From: Ptiloglossa arizonensis
Taxonomy: Eukaryota; Arthropoda; Insecta; Hymenoptera; Colletidae
Direction of reading: 5' to 3'
Assembly (NCBI RefSeq): GCF_051014685.1
Contig: NW_027478438.1
Location: 1,116,001 to 1,180,000 of the forward strand
Length of the DNA stretch: 64,000 bases
Both the position numbers and the translations under genes were made by a program. The notes under the pieces were generated by a model. The model did no database searches. It was not told where the DNA came from and saw only the letters and a list, made by a program, of their open reading frames with translations. Below, piece by piece: positions 51,042-63,302 of the stretch. The stretch's first letter is position 1. Every line of letters starts with the position of its first letter.

Positions 51042-51058
51042 TCCCGTATCTCGCGAAC
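51042..51058 (-). other. CENP-B-box-like 17-mer, full consensus match
   Basis: Same 17-mer as at 50,688, two monomers (354 bp) further on, in a unit that reads gactacaaactcccg just upstream on the plus strand. Function is inferred from motif similarity alone. Confidence 0.4.
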
Positions 51059-51749
51059 GGATTGACGAACTCGAGAAATTCCTGTTGCATCTGAAAGCAG
51101 AAACTCGCCCGATTACAACGGTATGTGCATTTTTGCCCTAGGCAATAGTTGTTATTGGTTTCGAGTATCAGACTTGCGAAAATTTTGATGGTTTCACAAC
51201 CATTCCTTAACTTCAAACTTCCATATCCCGCGAACGGATTGACGAACTCGAGAAATTCCTGTTGCATCTGAAAGCAGAAAGTCGCCCGATTACAACGGTA
51301 TGTGTATTTTTCCCCTAGGCCATTGTAGTTATTGGTTTCGAGTATCAGCCTTGCGAAAATTTTGATGGTTTCTCAACCATTCCTTAACTTCAAACTCCCA
51401 TATCTCGCGAACGGTTTGACGAACAAAAGAAATTCCTGTTGCATCAGAAAGCAGAATGTCGCCCGATTACAACGGTATGTGTATTTTTGCCCTAGGCAAT
51501 AGTAGTTATTGGTTTCGAGTATCAGACTTGCGAACATTTTGATGGTTTCTCAACCATTCCTTAACTTCAAACTCCCATATCTCGCGAGCGGATTGATGAA
51601 CACGAGAAATACCTGTTGCATCTGAAAGTAGACACTCGCCCGATTACAGTGGTGTGTGTCCTTTTCCCCTAGGCCATTCCAGTTATTGGTTTCGAGTATC
51701 AGACTTGCGAAAATTTTGATGGTTTCACAACCATTCCTTGACTTCAAAC

Positions 51750-51766
51750 TCCCGTATCTCGCGAAC
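51750..51766 (-). other. CENP-B-box-like 17-mer, full consensus match
   Basis: Same 17-mer, four monomers (708 bp) after the site at 51,042. Its host monomer closely resembles the 51,042 one (ggtttcacaaccattccttg), so these two sites probably share one origin by duplication. Confidence 0.4.
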
Positions 51767-53076
51767 GGATTGACGAACTCGAGAAATTCCTGTTGCATCT
51801 GAAAGCAGAAACTCGCCCGATTACAACGGTGTGGGTACTTTTCCCCTAGGCCATACCAGTTGTTGGTTTCGAGTATCAGACTTGCGAAAATTTTCATGTT
51901 TTCTCAACCATTCCTTAACTTCAAACTCCCATATCTCGCGAACGGATTGAAGTACTCGAGAAATTCCTGTTGCATCTGAAAGTAGAAACTCGCCCGATTA
52001 CAATGGTGTGTGTGCTTTTCCCCTAGGCCATTTCAGTTATTGGTTTCGAGTATCAGACTTGCGAAAATTTTGATGGTTTCTGAATCATTCCGTATCTTCA
52101 AACTCCCATATCTCGCGAACGGATTGACGAACTCGAGTAATTCCTGTTGCACCTGAATGTAGAATGTCGCCCGATTATAATGGTTTGTGTGCTCTTCACC
52201 TAGGCCATTCCATTTATAGGTTTCGAGTTTCAGACCAGCGAAAATTTTGATGGTTTCTCAACCATTCCTTAAATTCACACTCCCATATCTCGCGAACGGA
52301 TTGACGAACTCGAGAAATTCCTGCTGCATCTGAAAGCAGAAACTCGCCCGATTACAATGGTATGTGTATTTTTGCCCTAGGCCATTGTAGTTATTGGTTT
52401 CGAGTTTCAGACTTGCGAAAATTTTGATGGTTTCTCAACCATTTCTTAACTTCACACTCCCATATCTCGCGAACGGATTGACGAACTCGAGAAATTCCTG
52501 TTGCATCTGAAAGTAGAAACACGCCCGATTACAATGGTATGTGTATTTTTCCCCTAGGCCATTGTAGTTATTGGTTTCGAGTATCAGACTTGCGAAAATT
52601 TTGATGGTTTCTCAATCATTCCTTAATTTCTAACTCCCTAATCTCGCGAACGGATTGACGAACTCGAGATACTCCTGTTGCATCTGAAAGTAGAAACTCG
52701 CCCGATTACATTGGTGTGTGTACTTTTCCCCTTGGCCATTTCAGTTATTGGTTTCGAGTATCAGCCTTGCGAAAATTTTGATGGTTTCTGAATCATTCCG
52801 TATCTTCAAACTCCCATATCTTGCGAACGGATTGACGAACTCGAGTAATTCCTGTTGCATCTGAAAGTAGAAACTCGCCCGATTATAATGGTTTGTGTGC
52901 TCTTCACCTAGGCCATTCCATTTATAGGTTTCGAGTTTCAGACCAGCGAAAGTTTTGATGGTTTCTCAACCATTCCTTAAATTCACACTCCCATATCTCG
53001 CGAACGGATTGACGAACTCGAGAAATTCCTGTTGCATCTGAAAGCAGAAACTCGCCCGATTACAATGGTATGTGTA

Positions 53077-54315
53077 TTTTTGCCCTAGGCCATTGTAGTT
53101 ATTGGTTTCGAGTTTCAGACTTGCGAAAATTTTGATGGTTTCTCAACCATTCCTTAACTTCACACTCCCATATCTCGCGAACGGATTGACGAACTCGAGA
53201 AATTCCTGTTGCATCTGAAAGCAGATACTCGCCCGATTACAACGGTATGTGCATTTTTGCCCTAGGCAATAGTTGTTATTGGTTTCGAGTATCAGACTTG
53301 CGAAAATTTTGATGGTTTCACAACCATTCCTTAACTTCAAACTTCCATATCTCGCGAACGGATTGACGAACTCGAGAAATTCCTGTTGCATCTGAAAGTA
53401 GAAACTCGTCCGATTACAATGGTGTGTGTACTTTTCCCCTTGGCCATTTCAGTTATTGGTTTCGAGTATCAGACTTGCGAACATTTTGATGGTTTCTCAA
53501 CCATTCCTTAACTTCAAACTCCCATATCTCGCGAGCGGATTGATGAACACGAGAAATACCTGTTGTATCTGAAAGTAGACACTCGCCTGATTACAATGGA
53601 GTGTGTGCTTTTCCCCTAGGCCATTCCAGTTATAGGTTTCGAGTATCAGACCAGCGAAAATTTTGATGGTTTCTCAACCATTCCTTAACTTCAAACCCCC
53701 ATATCTCGCGAACGGATTGACGAACTCGAGATACTCATGTTGCATCTGAAAGCAGATACTCGCCCGATTACAACGGTCTTTGTATTTTTCCCCTAGGTCA
53801 TTGTAGTTATTGGTTTCGAGTATCAGACTTGCGAAAATTTTTATGGTTTCTCAATCAGTCCTTAATTTCTAACTCCCATATCTCGCGAACGGATTCACGA
53901 ACTCGGGAAATTCCTGTTGCATCTGAAAGTAGAAACTCGCCCGATTACAATGGTTTGTGTACTTTTCCCCTAGGTCATTCCAGTTATTGGTTTCGAGTAT
54001 CAGACTTGCGAAAATTTTGATGATTTCTCAACCATTCCTTAACTTCACACTCCCATATCTCGCGAACGGATTGACGAACTCGAGAAATTCCTGTTGCATC
54101 TGAAAGCAGATACTCGCCCGATTACAACGGTATGTGCATTTTTGCCCTAGGCAATAGTTGTTATTGGTTTCGAGTATCAGACTTGCGAAAATTTTGATGG
54201 TTTCACAACCATTCCTTAACTTCAAACTTCCATATCTCGCGAACGGATTGACGAACTCGCGAAATTCCTGTTGCATCTGAAAGCAGAAACTCGCCCGATT
54301 ACAATGGTATGTGTA
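53077..54315 (+). repeat. 1,239-bp heptamer tandem duplication, copy 1
   Basis: Seven monomers (7 x 177 = 1,239) directly repeated at 54,316-55,554. The series includes gcaatagttgttattgg with ggtttcacaacc, ccccttggccatttcag, cgcgagcggattgatg with acacgagaaatacc, ggagtgtgtgctttt, cggtctttgtattttt and gcgaaaatttttatgg. I found no difference between the two copies when reading them side by side, so this may be the youngest duplication in the window, or an assembly duplication. Confidence 0.88.
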
Positions 54316-55554
54316 TTTTTGCCCTAGGCCATTGTAGTTATTGGTTTCGAGTTTCAGACTTGCGAAAATTTTGATGGTTTCTCAACCATTCCTTAACTTC
54401 ACACTCCCATATCTCGCGAACGGATTGACGAACTCGAGAAATTCCTGTTGCATCTGAAAGCAGATACTCGCCCGATTACAACGGTATGTGCATTTTTGCC
54501 CTAGGCAATAGTTGTTATTGGTTTCGAGTATCAGACTTGCGAAAATTTTGATGGTTTCACAACCATTCCTTAACTTCAAACTTCCATATCTCGCGAACGG
54601 ATTGACGAACTCGAGAAATTCCTGTTGCATCTGAAAGTAGAAACTCGTCCGATTACAATGGTGTGTGTACTTTTCCCCTTGGCCATTTCAGTTATTGGTT
54701 TCGAGTATCAGACTTGCGAACATTTTGATGGTTTCTCAACCATTCCTTAACTTCAAACTCCCATATCTCGCGAGCGGATTGATGAACACGAGAAATACCT
54801 GTTGTATCTGAAAGTAGACACTCGCCTGATTACAATGGAGTGTGTGCTTTTCCCCTAGGCCATTCCAGTTATAGGTTTCGAGTATCAGACCAGCGAAAAT
54901 TTTGATGGTTTCTCAACCATTCCTTAACTTCAAACCCCCATATCTCGCGAACGGATTGACGAACTCGAGATACTCATGTTGCATCTGAAAGCAGATACTC
55001 GCCCGATTACAACGGTCTTTGTATTTTTCCCCTAGGTCATTGTAGTTATTGGTTTCGAGTATCAGACTTGCGAAAATTTTTATGGTTTCTCAATCAGTCC
55101 TTAATTTCTAACTCCCATATCTCGCGAACGGATTCACGAACTCGGGAAATTCCTGTTGCATCTGAAAGTAGAAACTCGCCCGATTACAATGGTTTGTGTA
55201 CTTTTCCCCTAGGTCATTCCAGTTATTGGTTTCGAGTATCAGACTTGCGAAAATTTTGATGATTTCTCAACCATTCCTTAACTTCACACTCCCATATCTC
55301 GCGAACGGATTGACGAACTCGAGAAATTCCTGTTGCATCTGAAAGCAGATACTCGCCCGATTACAACGGTATGTGCATTTTTGCCCTAGGCAATAGTTGT
55401 TATTGGTTTCGAGTATCAGACTTGCGAAAATTTTGATGGTTTCACAACCATTCCTTAACTTCAAACTTCCATATCTCGCGAACGGATTGACGAACTCGCG
55501 AAATTCCTGTTGCATCTGAAAGCAGAAACTCGCCCGATTACAATGGTATGTGTA
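54316..55554 (+). repeat. 1,239-bp heptamer tandem duplication, copy 2
   Basis: Exact-looking partner of 53,077-54,315. It ends where tatgtgta is followed by cttttccccaagg, whereas copy 1 is followed by tttttgccctagg, which fixes the right edge to within a few bases. Confidence 0.88.
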
Positions 55555-55600
55555 CTTTTCCCCAAGGCCATTCCAGTTATTGGTTTCGAGTATCAGACTT

Positions 55601-56440
55601 GCAAAAATTTTGATGATTTCTCAACCATTCCTTAACTTAAAACTCCCATATCTCGCGATCGTATTGACGAACTCGAGAAATTCCTGTTGTATCTGAAAGC
55701 AGAATCTCGCCCGATTACAATGGTGTGTGTACTTTTCCCCTAGGCCATTCCAGTTATTGGTTTCGAGTATCAGACCAGCGAAAATTTTGATGGTTTCTCA
55801 ACCATTCCTTAACTTCAAACTCCCATTTCTCGCGAACGGATTGACGAACTCGAGAAATTCCTATTGCATCTGAAAGCAGAAACTCGCCCGAATACAATGG
55901 TGTGTTTACTTTTCCCCTAGGCCATTCCAGTTATTGTTTTCGAGTATCAGACCAGCGAAAATTTTGATGGTTTCTCAACCATTCCTCAACTTCAAACACC
56001 CATTTCTCGCGAACGGATTGACGAACTCGAGAATTTCCTGTTGTATCTGAAAGTAGAAACTCGCCCGATTACAATGGTGTGTGTACTTTTCCCCTAGGCC
56101 ATTCCAGTTATTGGTTTCGAGTATCAGACTTGCAAAAATTTTGATGATTTCTCAACCATTCCTTAACTTAAAACTCCCATATCTCGCGATCGTATTGACG
56201 AACTCGAGAAATTCCTGTTGTATCTGAAAGTAGAAACTCGCCCGATTACAATGGTGTGTGTACTTTTACCCTAGGCCATTCCAGTTATTGGTTTCGAGTA
56301 TCAGACTTGCAAAAATTTTGATGATTTCTCAACCATTCCTTAACTTAAAACTCCCATATCTCGCGATCGTATTGACGAACTCGAGATATTCCTGTTGCAT
56401 CCGAAAGTAGAAACACGCCCGATTACATTGGTGTGTGTAC
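55601..56440 (+). repeat. Local 3-monomer and 1-monomer repeats with cgatcg core
   Basis: Units with gcaaaaattttgatgatttc, cttaaaactccc and cgcgatcgtattgacg start at 55,601, 56,132 and 56,309, that is 531 bp and then 177 bp apart. The core change from cgcgaacggatt to cgcgatcgtatt is confined to these units and creates a CGATCG palindrome in the otherwise most conserved part of the monomer. Between them are two units with cccatttctcgcg. Confidence 0.75.
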
Positions 56441-57009
56441 TTTTACCCTAGGCCATTCCAGTTATTGGTTTTGAGTATCAGAATTGCAAAAATTTTGATG
56501 GTTTCTCAACCATTCCTTAACTTCAAACTTCCATATCTCGCGAACGGATTGACGAACTCGAGAAATTCCTGTTGCATCTGAAAGCAGAAACTCGCCCGAT
56601 TAGAACAGTATGTGTATTTTTACCCTAGGCCATTGTAGTTATTGGTTTCGAGTATCAGACTTGCGAAAATTTTGATGGTTTCTCAACCATTCCTTAACTT
56701 CTAACTCCCATATCTCGCGAACGGATTGACGAACTCGAGAAATTCCTGTTGCATCTGAAAGTGGAAACTCGCCCGATTACAAAGGTATGTGCATTTTTTC
56801 CCAATGCCTTTGTAGTTATTGGTTTCGAGTATTAGACCTGCGAAAATTTTGATGGTATCTCAACCATTCCTTAACTTCAAACTCCCATATCTCGCGAACG
56901 GATTGCGAACTCGAGAAATTCCTGTTGCATGTGAAAGTAAAAACTCGCCCGATTACAACGGTATGTGTATTTTTCCCCTAGGCCTTTGTAGTTATTTGTT
57001 TCAAGTATC

Positions 57010-58040
57010 AGGCTTGCGAAAATTTTGATGGTTTCTCAACCATTCCTTAACTTCAAACTCCCATATCTCGCGAACGGATTGACGAACTCGAGAAATTCCT
57101 GTTGCATGTGAAAGTAGAAACTCGCCCGATTAGAACGGTATGTGTATTTTTCCCCTAAGCCATTGTAGTTATTGGTTTCGAGTATCTGACTTGCGAAAAT
57201 TTTGATGGTTTCTCAAGCATTCCTTAACTTCAAACTACCATATCTCGCGAACGGATTGACGATCTCGAGAAATTCCTGTTGCATCTGAAAGCAGAAACGC
57301 GCCCGATTACAACGGTACGTGTATTTTTGACCTAGGCCATAGTAGTTATTGGTTTCGAGTATCAGACTTGTGAAAATTTTGATGGTTTCTCAACCATTCC
57401 TTAACTTCAAACTCCCATATCTCGGGAACGGATTGACGAACTTGAGAATTTTCTATTGCATCTGAAAGCAGAAACTCGCCCGATTACAACGGTACGTGTA
57501 TTTTTGCCCTAGGCCATAGTAGTTATTGGTTTCGAGTATCAGACCAACGAAAATTTTGATGGTTTCTCTACCATTCCTTAACTTCAAACTCCCATATTTC
57601 GCGAACGGATTGACAAACTCGAGAATTTCTTATTGCATCTGAATGCAGAAACTCGCCCGATTAGCGGTATGTGTATTTTTCGACTAGGCCTTTGTAGTTA
57701 TTGGTTTCGAGTATCAGACATGCGAAAATTTTGATGGTTTCTCAAGCATTCCTTAACTTCAAACTCCCATATCTCGCGAACGGATTGACGAACTCGAGAA
57801 ATTCCTGTTGCATCTGAAAGTAGAAACTCGCCCGATTACAATGGTGTGTGTACTTTTCCCCTAGGCCATTCCTGTTATTCGTTTCTAGCATCAGAATTGC
57901 GAAAATTTTGATGGTTTCTCAACCATTCCTTAACTTCACACTCCCATATCTCGCGAACGGAATGGCGAACTCGAGAAATTCCTGTTGCATCTGACAGTGG
58001 AAACTCGCCCGATTACAAAGGTATGTGCATTTTTGCCCTA
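57010..58040 (+). repeat. Block F duplication e, copy 1
   Basis: About six monomers matched by 60,193-61,223 at an offset of 3,183 bp (18 monomers minus 3 bases). Shared landmarks are gtatctgacttgcg, ttttgacctaggcc, gaacttgagaattttc, the gattagcggtatg tail (two bases lost) and the gacagtggaaactcg unit. The match ends where this copy reads gattcaagtatcagacatg and the other gattcgagtatcagaccaa. Confidence 0.82.
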
Positions 58041-58410
58041 GGCCATAGTAGTTATTGGATTCAAGTATCAGACATGCGAAAATTTTGATGATTTCTCAAC
58101 CATTCCTTAACTTCAAACTCCCATATCTCGCGAACGGAATGGCGAACTCGAGAAATTCCTGTTGCATCTGAAAGTAGAAACTCGCACGATTACAATGGTG
58201 TGTGTACTTTTCCCCTAGGCCATTCCTGTTATTGGTTTCGAGTATGAGACTTGCGAAAATTTTGATGGTTTCTCAATCATTCCTTAATTTCAAACTTCCA
58301 TATCTCGCGAACGGATTGACGAACTCGAGAATTTCCTATTGCATCTGAAAACGGAAACTCGCCCGATTACAACAGTATGTGCATTTTTGCCCTAGGCCAT
58401 AGTAGTTATT

Positions 58411-59125
58411 GGATTCGAGTATCAGACCAACGAAAATTTTGATGGTTTCTCAACCATTCCTTAACTTCAAACTCCCATATCTCGCGAACGCATTGACGAA
58501 CTCGAGAAATTCCTGTTGCATCTGAAAGCAGAAACTCGCCCGATTAGAACGGTATGTGTATTTTTGCCCTAGGCCATAGTAGTTATTGGTTTCGAGTATC
58601 AGACTTGCGAAAATTGTGATGGTTTCTCAACCATTCCTTAACTTCAAACTATCATATCTCGCGAACGGATTGACGATCTCGCGAAATTCCTGTTGCATCT
58701 GAAAGCAGAAACTCGCCCGATTACAATGGTGTGTGTACTTTTCCCCTAGGGCATTCCAGTTATTGCTTTCGAGTATCAGACCAACGAAAATTTTGAAGGT
58801 TTCTCAACCATTCCTTAACTTCAAACTCCCATATCTCGCGAACGGATTGACACACTCGAGAAATTCCTGTTGCATCTGAAAGCAGAAACTCGCCCGATTA
58901 CAATGGTGTGTGTACTTTACCCCTAGGCCATTCCAGTTATTGGTTTCGAGTATCAGACAAGCGAAAATTTTGATTGTTTCTCAACCATTCCTTAACTTCA
59001 AACTCCCATATCTCGCGAACGGATTGACGAACTCGAGAAATTCCTGTTGCATGTGAAAGTAGAAACTCGCCCGATTAGAACGGTATGAGTATTTTTCCCC
59101 TAAGCCATTGTAGTTATTGGTTTCG
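58411..59125 (+). repeat. Block F duplication f, copy 1
   Basis: About four monomers matched by 61,240-61,954 at an offset of 2,829 bp (16 monomers minus 3). Landmarks are ggattcgagtatcagaccaa, aattgtgatgg with caaactatcat, ctagggcattccag with gttattgctttcg, gacacactcgag, and cagacaagcg with gattgtttctc. The match ends at gtatctgac here against gtatcagac there. Confidence 0.8.
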
Positions 59126-59329
59126 AGTATCTGACTTGCGAAAATTTTGATGGTTTCTCAAGCATTCCTTAACTTCAAACTATCATATCTCGCGAACGGA
59201 TTGACGATCTCGAGAAATTCCTGTTGCATCTGAAAGCAGAAACGCGCCCGATTACAACGGTACGTGTATTTTTGACCTAGGCCATATTAGTTATTGGTTT
59301 CGAGTATCAGACTTGTGAAAATTGTGATG

Positions 59330-60650
59330 GTTTCTCAACCATTCCGTAACTTCAAACTCCCATATCTCGCGAACGGATTGACGAACTCCAGAATTTCCTA
59401 TTGCATCTGAAAGTAGAAACTCGCCCGATTACAATGGTGTGTGTACTTTTCCCCTAGTCCATTCCAGTTATTCGTTTCTAGCATCAGAATTGCGAAAATT
59501 TTGATGGTTTCTCTACCATTCCTTAACTTCAAACTCCCATATTTCGCGAACGGATTGACAAACTCGAGAATTTCTTATGGCATCTGAATGCAGAAACTCG
59601 CCCGATTAAACGGTATGTGTATTTTTCGACTAGGCCTTTGTAGTTATTGGTTTCGAGTATCAGACATGCGAAAATTTTGACGGTTTCTCAAGCATTCCTT
59701 AACTTCAAACTCCCATACCTCGCGAACGGATTGACGAACTCGAGAAATTCCTGTTGCATCTGAAAGTAGAAACTCGCCCGATTACAATGGTGTGTGTACT
59801 TTTCCCCTAGGCCATTCCTGTTATTCGTTTCTAGCATCAGAATTGCGAAAATTTTGATGGTTTCTCAACCATTCCTTAACTTCACACTCCCATATCACGC
59901 GAACGGATTGACGAACTCGAGAAATTCCTGTTGCATCTGAAAGCAGAAACTCGCCCGATTACAATGGTGTGTGTACTTTTCCCCTAGGGCATTCCAGTTA
60001 TTGCTTTCGAGTATCAGACCAACGAAAATTTTGAAGGTTTCTCAACCATTCCTTAACTTCAAACTCCCATATCTCGCGAACGGATTGACATACTCGAGAA
60101 ATTCCTGTTGCATCTGAAAGCAGAAACTCGCCCGATTACAATGGTGTGTGTACTTTACCCCTAGGCCATTCCAGTTATTGGTTTCGAGTATCAGACAAGC
60201 GAAAATTTTGATTGTTTCTCAACCATTCCTTAACTTCAAACTCCCATATCTCGCGAACGGATTGACGAACTCGAGAAATTCCTGTTGCATGTGAAAGTAG
60301 AAACTCGCCCGATTAGAACGGTATGTGTATTTTTCCCCTAAGCCATTGTAGTTATCGGTTTCGAGTATCTGACTTGCGAAAATTTTGATGGTTTCTCAAG
60401 CATTCCTTAACTTCAAACTACCATATCTCGCGAACGGATTGACGATCTCGAGAAATTCCTGTTGCATCTGAAAGCAGAAACGCGCCCGATTACAACGGTA
60501 CGTGTATTTTTGACCTAGGCCATAGTAGTTATTGGTTTCGAGTATCAGACTTGTGAAAATTTTGATGGTTTCTCAACCATTCCTTAACTTCAAACTCCCA
60601 TATCTCGGGAACGGATTGACGAACTTGAGAATTTTCTATTGCATCTGAAA
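59330..60650 (+). repeat. Block F duplication g, copy 1
   Basis: About 7.5 monomers matched by 61,982-63,302 at an offset of 2,652 bp (15 monomers minus 3). Landmarks are aattgtgatgg with ccattccgtaac, ctagtccattccag, cttatggcatctgaatg, the gattaaacggtatg tail, tttgacggtttctc with cccatacctcg, catatcacgcg, and gacatactcgag. The start of the same series appears a third time at about 63,395, 1,415 bp after copy 2. Confidence 0.82.
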
Positions 60651-61223
60651 GCAGAAACTCGCCCGATTACAACGGTACGTGTATTTTTGCCCTAGGCCAT
60701 AGTAGTTATTGGTTTCGAGTATCAGACCAACGAAAATTTTGATGGTTTCTCTACCATTCCTTAACTTCAAACTCCCATATTTCGCGAACGGATTGACAAA
60801 CTCGAGAATTTCTTATTGCATCTGAATGCAGAAACTCGCCCGATTAGCGGTATGTGTATTTTTCGACTAGGCCTTTGTAGTTATTGGTTTCGAGTATCAG
60901 ACATGCGAAAATTTTGATGGTTTCTCAAGCATTCCTTAACTTCAAACTCCCATATCTCGCGAACGGATTGACGAACTCGAGAAATTCCTGTTGCATCTGA
61001 AAGTAGAAACTCGCCCGATTACAATGGTGTGTGTACTTTTCCCCTAGGCCATTCCTGTTATTCGTTTCTAGCATCAGAATTGCGAAAATTTTGATGGTTT
61101 CTCAACCATTCCTTAACTTCACACTCCCATATCTCGCGAACGGAATGGCGAACTCGAGAAATTCCTGTTGCATCTGACAGTGGAAACTCGCCCGATTACA
61201 AAGGTATGTGCATTTTTGCCCTA
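60193..61223 (+). repeat. Block F duplication e, copy 2
   Basis: Partner of 57,010-58,040. Its left part also belongs to the 2,652-bp-offset duplication with 62,845 onward, so this region has been copied at least twice with different break points. A private change is gttatcggtttcg near 60,353. Confidence 0.8.
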
Positions 61224-61239
61224 GGCCATAGTAGTTATT

Positions 61240-61954
61240 GGATTCGAGTATCAGACCAACGAAAATTTTGATGGTTACTCAACCATTCCTTAACTTCAAA
61301 CTCCCATATCTCGCGAACGCATTGACGAACTCGAGAAATTCCTGTTGCATCTGAAAGCAGAAACTCGCCCGATTAGAACGGTATGTGTATTTTTGCCCTA
61401 GGCCATAGTAGTTATTGGATTCGAGTATCAGACTTGCGAAAATTGTGATGGTTTCTCAACCATTCCTTAACTTCAAACTATCATATCTCGCGAACGGATT
61501 GACGATCTCGAGAAATTCCTGTTGCATCTGAAAGCAGAAACTCGCCCGATTACAATGGTGTGTGAACTTTTCCCCTAGGGCATTCCAGTTATTGCTTTCG
61601 AGTATCAGACCAACGAAAATTTTGAAGGTTTCTCAACCATTCCTTAACTTCAAACTCCCATATCTCGCGAACGGATTGACACACTCGAGAAATTCCTGTT
61701 GCATCTGAAAGCAGAAACTCGCCCGATTACAATGGTGTGTGTACTTTACCCCTAGGCCATTCCAGTTATTGGTTTCGAGTATCAGACAAGCGAAAATTTT
61801 GATTGTTTCTCAACCATTCCTTAACTTCAAACTCCCATATCTCGCGAACGGATTGACGAACTCGAGAAATTCCTGTTGCATGTGAAAGTAGAAACTCGCC
61901 CGATTAGAACGGTATGTGTATTTTTCCCCTAAGCCATTGTAGTTATTGGTTTCG
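61240..61954 (+). repeat. Block F duplication f, copy 2
   Basis: Partner of 58,411-59,125. Small changes include gtgtgaactttt near 61,561 and ggttactcaacc near 61,273. It leads directly into copy 2 of the 2,652-bp-offset duplication, as copy 1 leads by way of two extra monomers into its copy 1. Confidence 0.8.
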
Positions 61955-61981
61955 AGTATCAGACTTGCGAAAATTGTGATG

Positions 61982-63302
61982 GTTTCTCAACCATTCCGTA
62001 ACTTCAAACTCCCATATCTCGCGAACGGATTGACGAACTCGAGAATTTCCTATTGCATCTGAAAGTAGAAACTCGCCCGATTACAATGGTGTGTGTACTT
62101 TTCCCCTAGTCCATTCCAGTTATTCGTTTCTAGCATCAGAATTGCGAAAATTTTGATGGTTTCTCTACCATTCCTTAACTTCAAACTCCCATATTTCGCG
62201 AACGGATTGACAAACTCGAGAATTTCTTATGGCATCTGAATGCAGAAACTCGCCCGATTAAACGGTATGTGTATTTTTCGACTAGGCCTTTGTAGTTATT
62301 GGTTTCGAGTATCAGACATGCGAAAATTTTGACGGTTTCTCAAGCATTCCTTAACTTCAAACTCCCATACCTCGCGAACGGATTGACGAACTCGAGAAAT
62401 TCCTGTTGCATCTGAAAGTAGAAACTCGCCCGATTACAATGGTGTGTGTACTTTTCCCCTAGGCCATTCCTGTTATTCGTTTCTAGCATCAGAATTGCGA
62501 AAATTTTGATGGTTTCTCAACCATTCCTTAACTTCACACTCCCATATCACGCGAACGGATTGACGAACTCGAGAAATTCCTGTTGCATCTGAAAGCAGAA
62601 ACTCGCCCGATTACAATGGTGTGTGTACTTTTCCCCTAGGGCATTCCAGTTATTGCTTTCGAGTATCAGACCAACGAAAATTTTGAAGGTTTCTCAACCA
62701 TTCCTTAACTTCAAACTCCCATATCTCGCGAACGGATTGACATACTCGAGAAATTCCTGTTGCATCTGAAAGCAGAAACGCGCCCGATTACAATGGTGTG
62801 TGTACTTTACCCCTAGGCCATTCCAGTTATTGGTTTCGAGTATCAGACAAGCGAAAATTTTGATTGTTTCTCAAGCATTCCTTAACTTCAAACTCCCATA
62901 TCTCGCGAACGGATTGACGAACTCGAGAAATTCCTGTTGCATGTGAAAGTAGAAACTCGCCCGATTAGAACGGTATGTGTATTTTTCCCCTAAGCCATTG
63001 TAGTTATTGGTTTCGAGTATCTGACTTGCGAAAATTTTGATGGTTTCTCAAGCATTCCTTAACTTCAAACTATCATATCTCGCGAACGGATTGACGATCT
63101 CGAGAAATTCCTGTTGCATCTGAAAGCAGAAACGCGCCCGATTACAACGGTACGTGTATTTTTGACCTAGGCCATAGTAGTTATTGGTTTCGAGTATCAG
63201 ACTTGTGAAAATTTTGATGGTTTCTCAACCATTCCTTAACTTCAAACTCCCATATCTCGGGAACGGATTGACGAACTCGAGAATTTCCTATTGCATCTGA
63301 AA
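61982..63302 (+). repeat. Block F duplication g, copy 2
   Basis: Partner of 59,330-60,650, with the same monomer order and few changes (aaacgcgcccg near 62,775, caagcattcc near 62,872). A third, truncated copy of the beginning follows from about 63,395, in which cttattgcatctg replaces cttatggcatctg. Confidence 0.82.

Larger units (their letters stand above)
49500..57000 (+). repeat. Near-consensus block E
   Basis: Most monomers carry ggtttcgagtatcagac, ttgatggtttctc, gaacggattgacgaactcgag and either ccattccag or ccattgtag. Variants useful for tracking are ctccctaatctcg at 49,981 and 52,636 (15 monomers apart), gattataatggtttgtgtg at 50,580, 52,173 and 52,881 (9 and 4 monomers apart), ggtttcacaacc units, and cgcgatcgtattgacg units at about 55,650-56,370. 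It contains a 7-monomer tandem duplication and the three CENP-B-box-like sites listed separately. Confidence 0.82.

Noticed and set aside
51550..51897. Longest open reading frame, 115 codons on the minus strand
   Set aside because: It reads through two satellite monomers because single-base changes remove the usual in-frame stop. The translation is a degenerate 59-residue repeat, with no domain, upstream signal or unique sequence.
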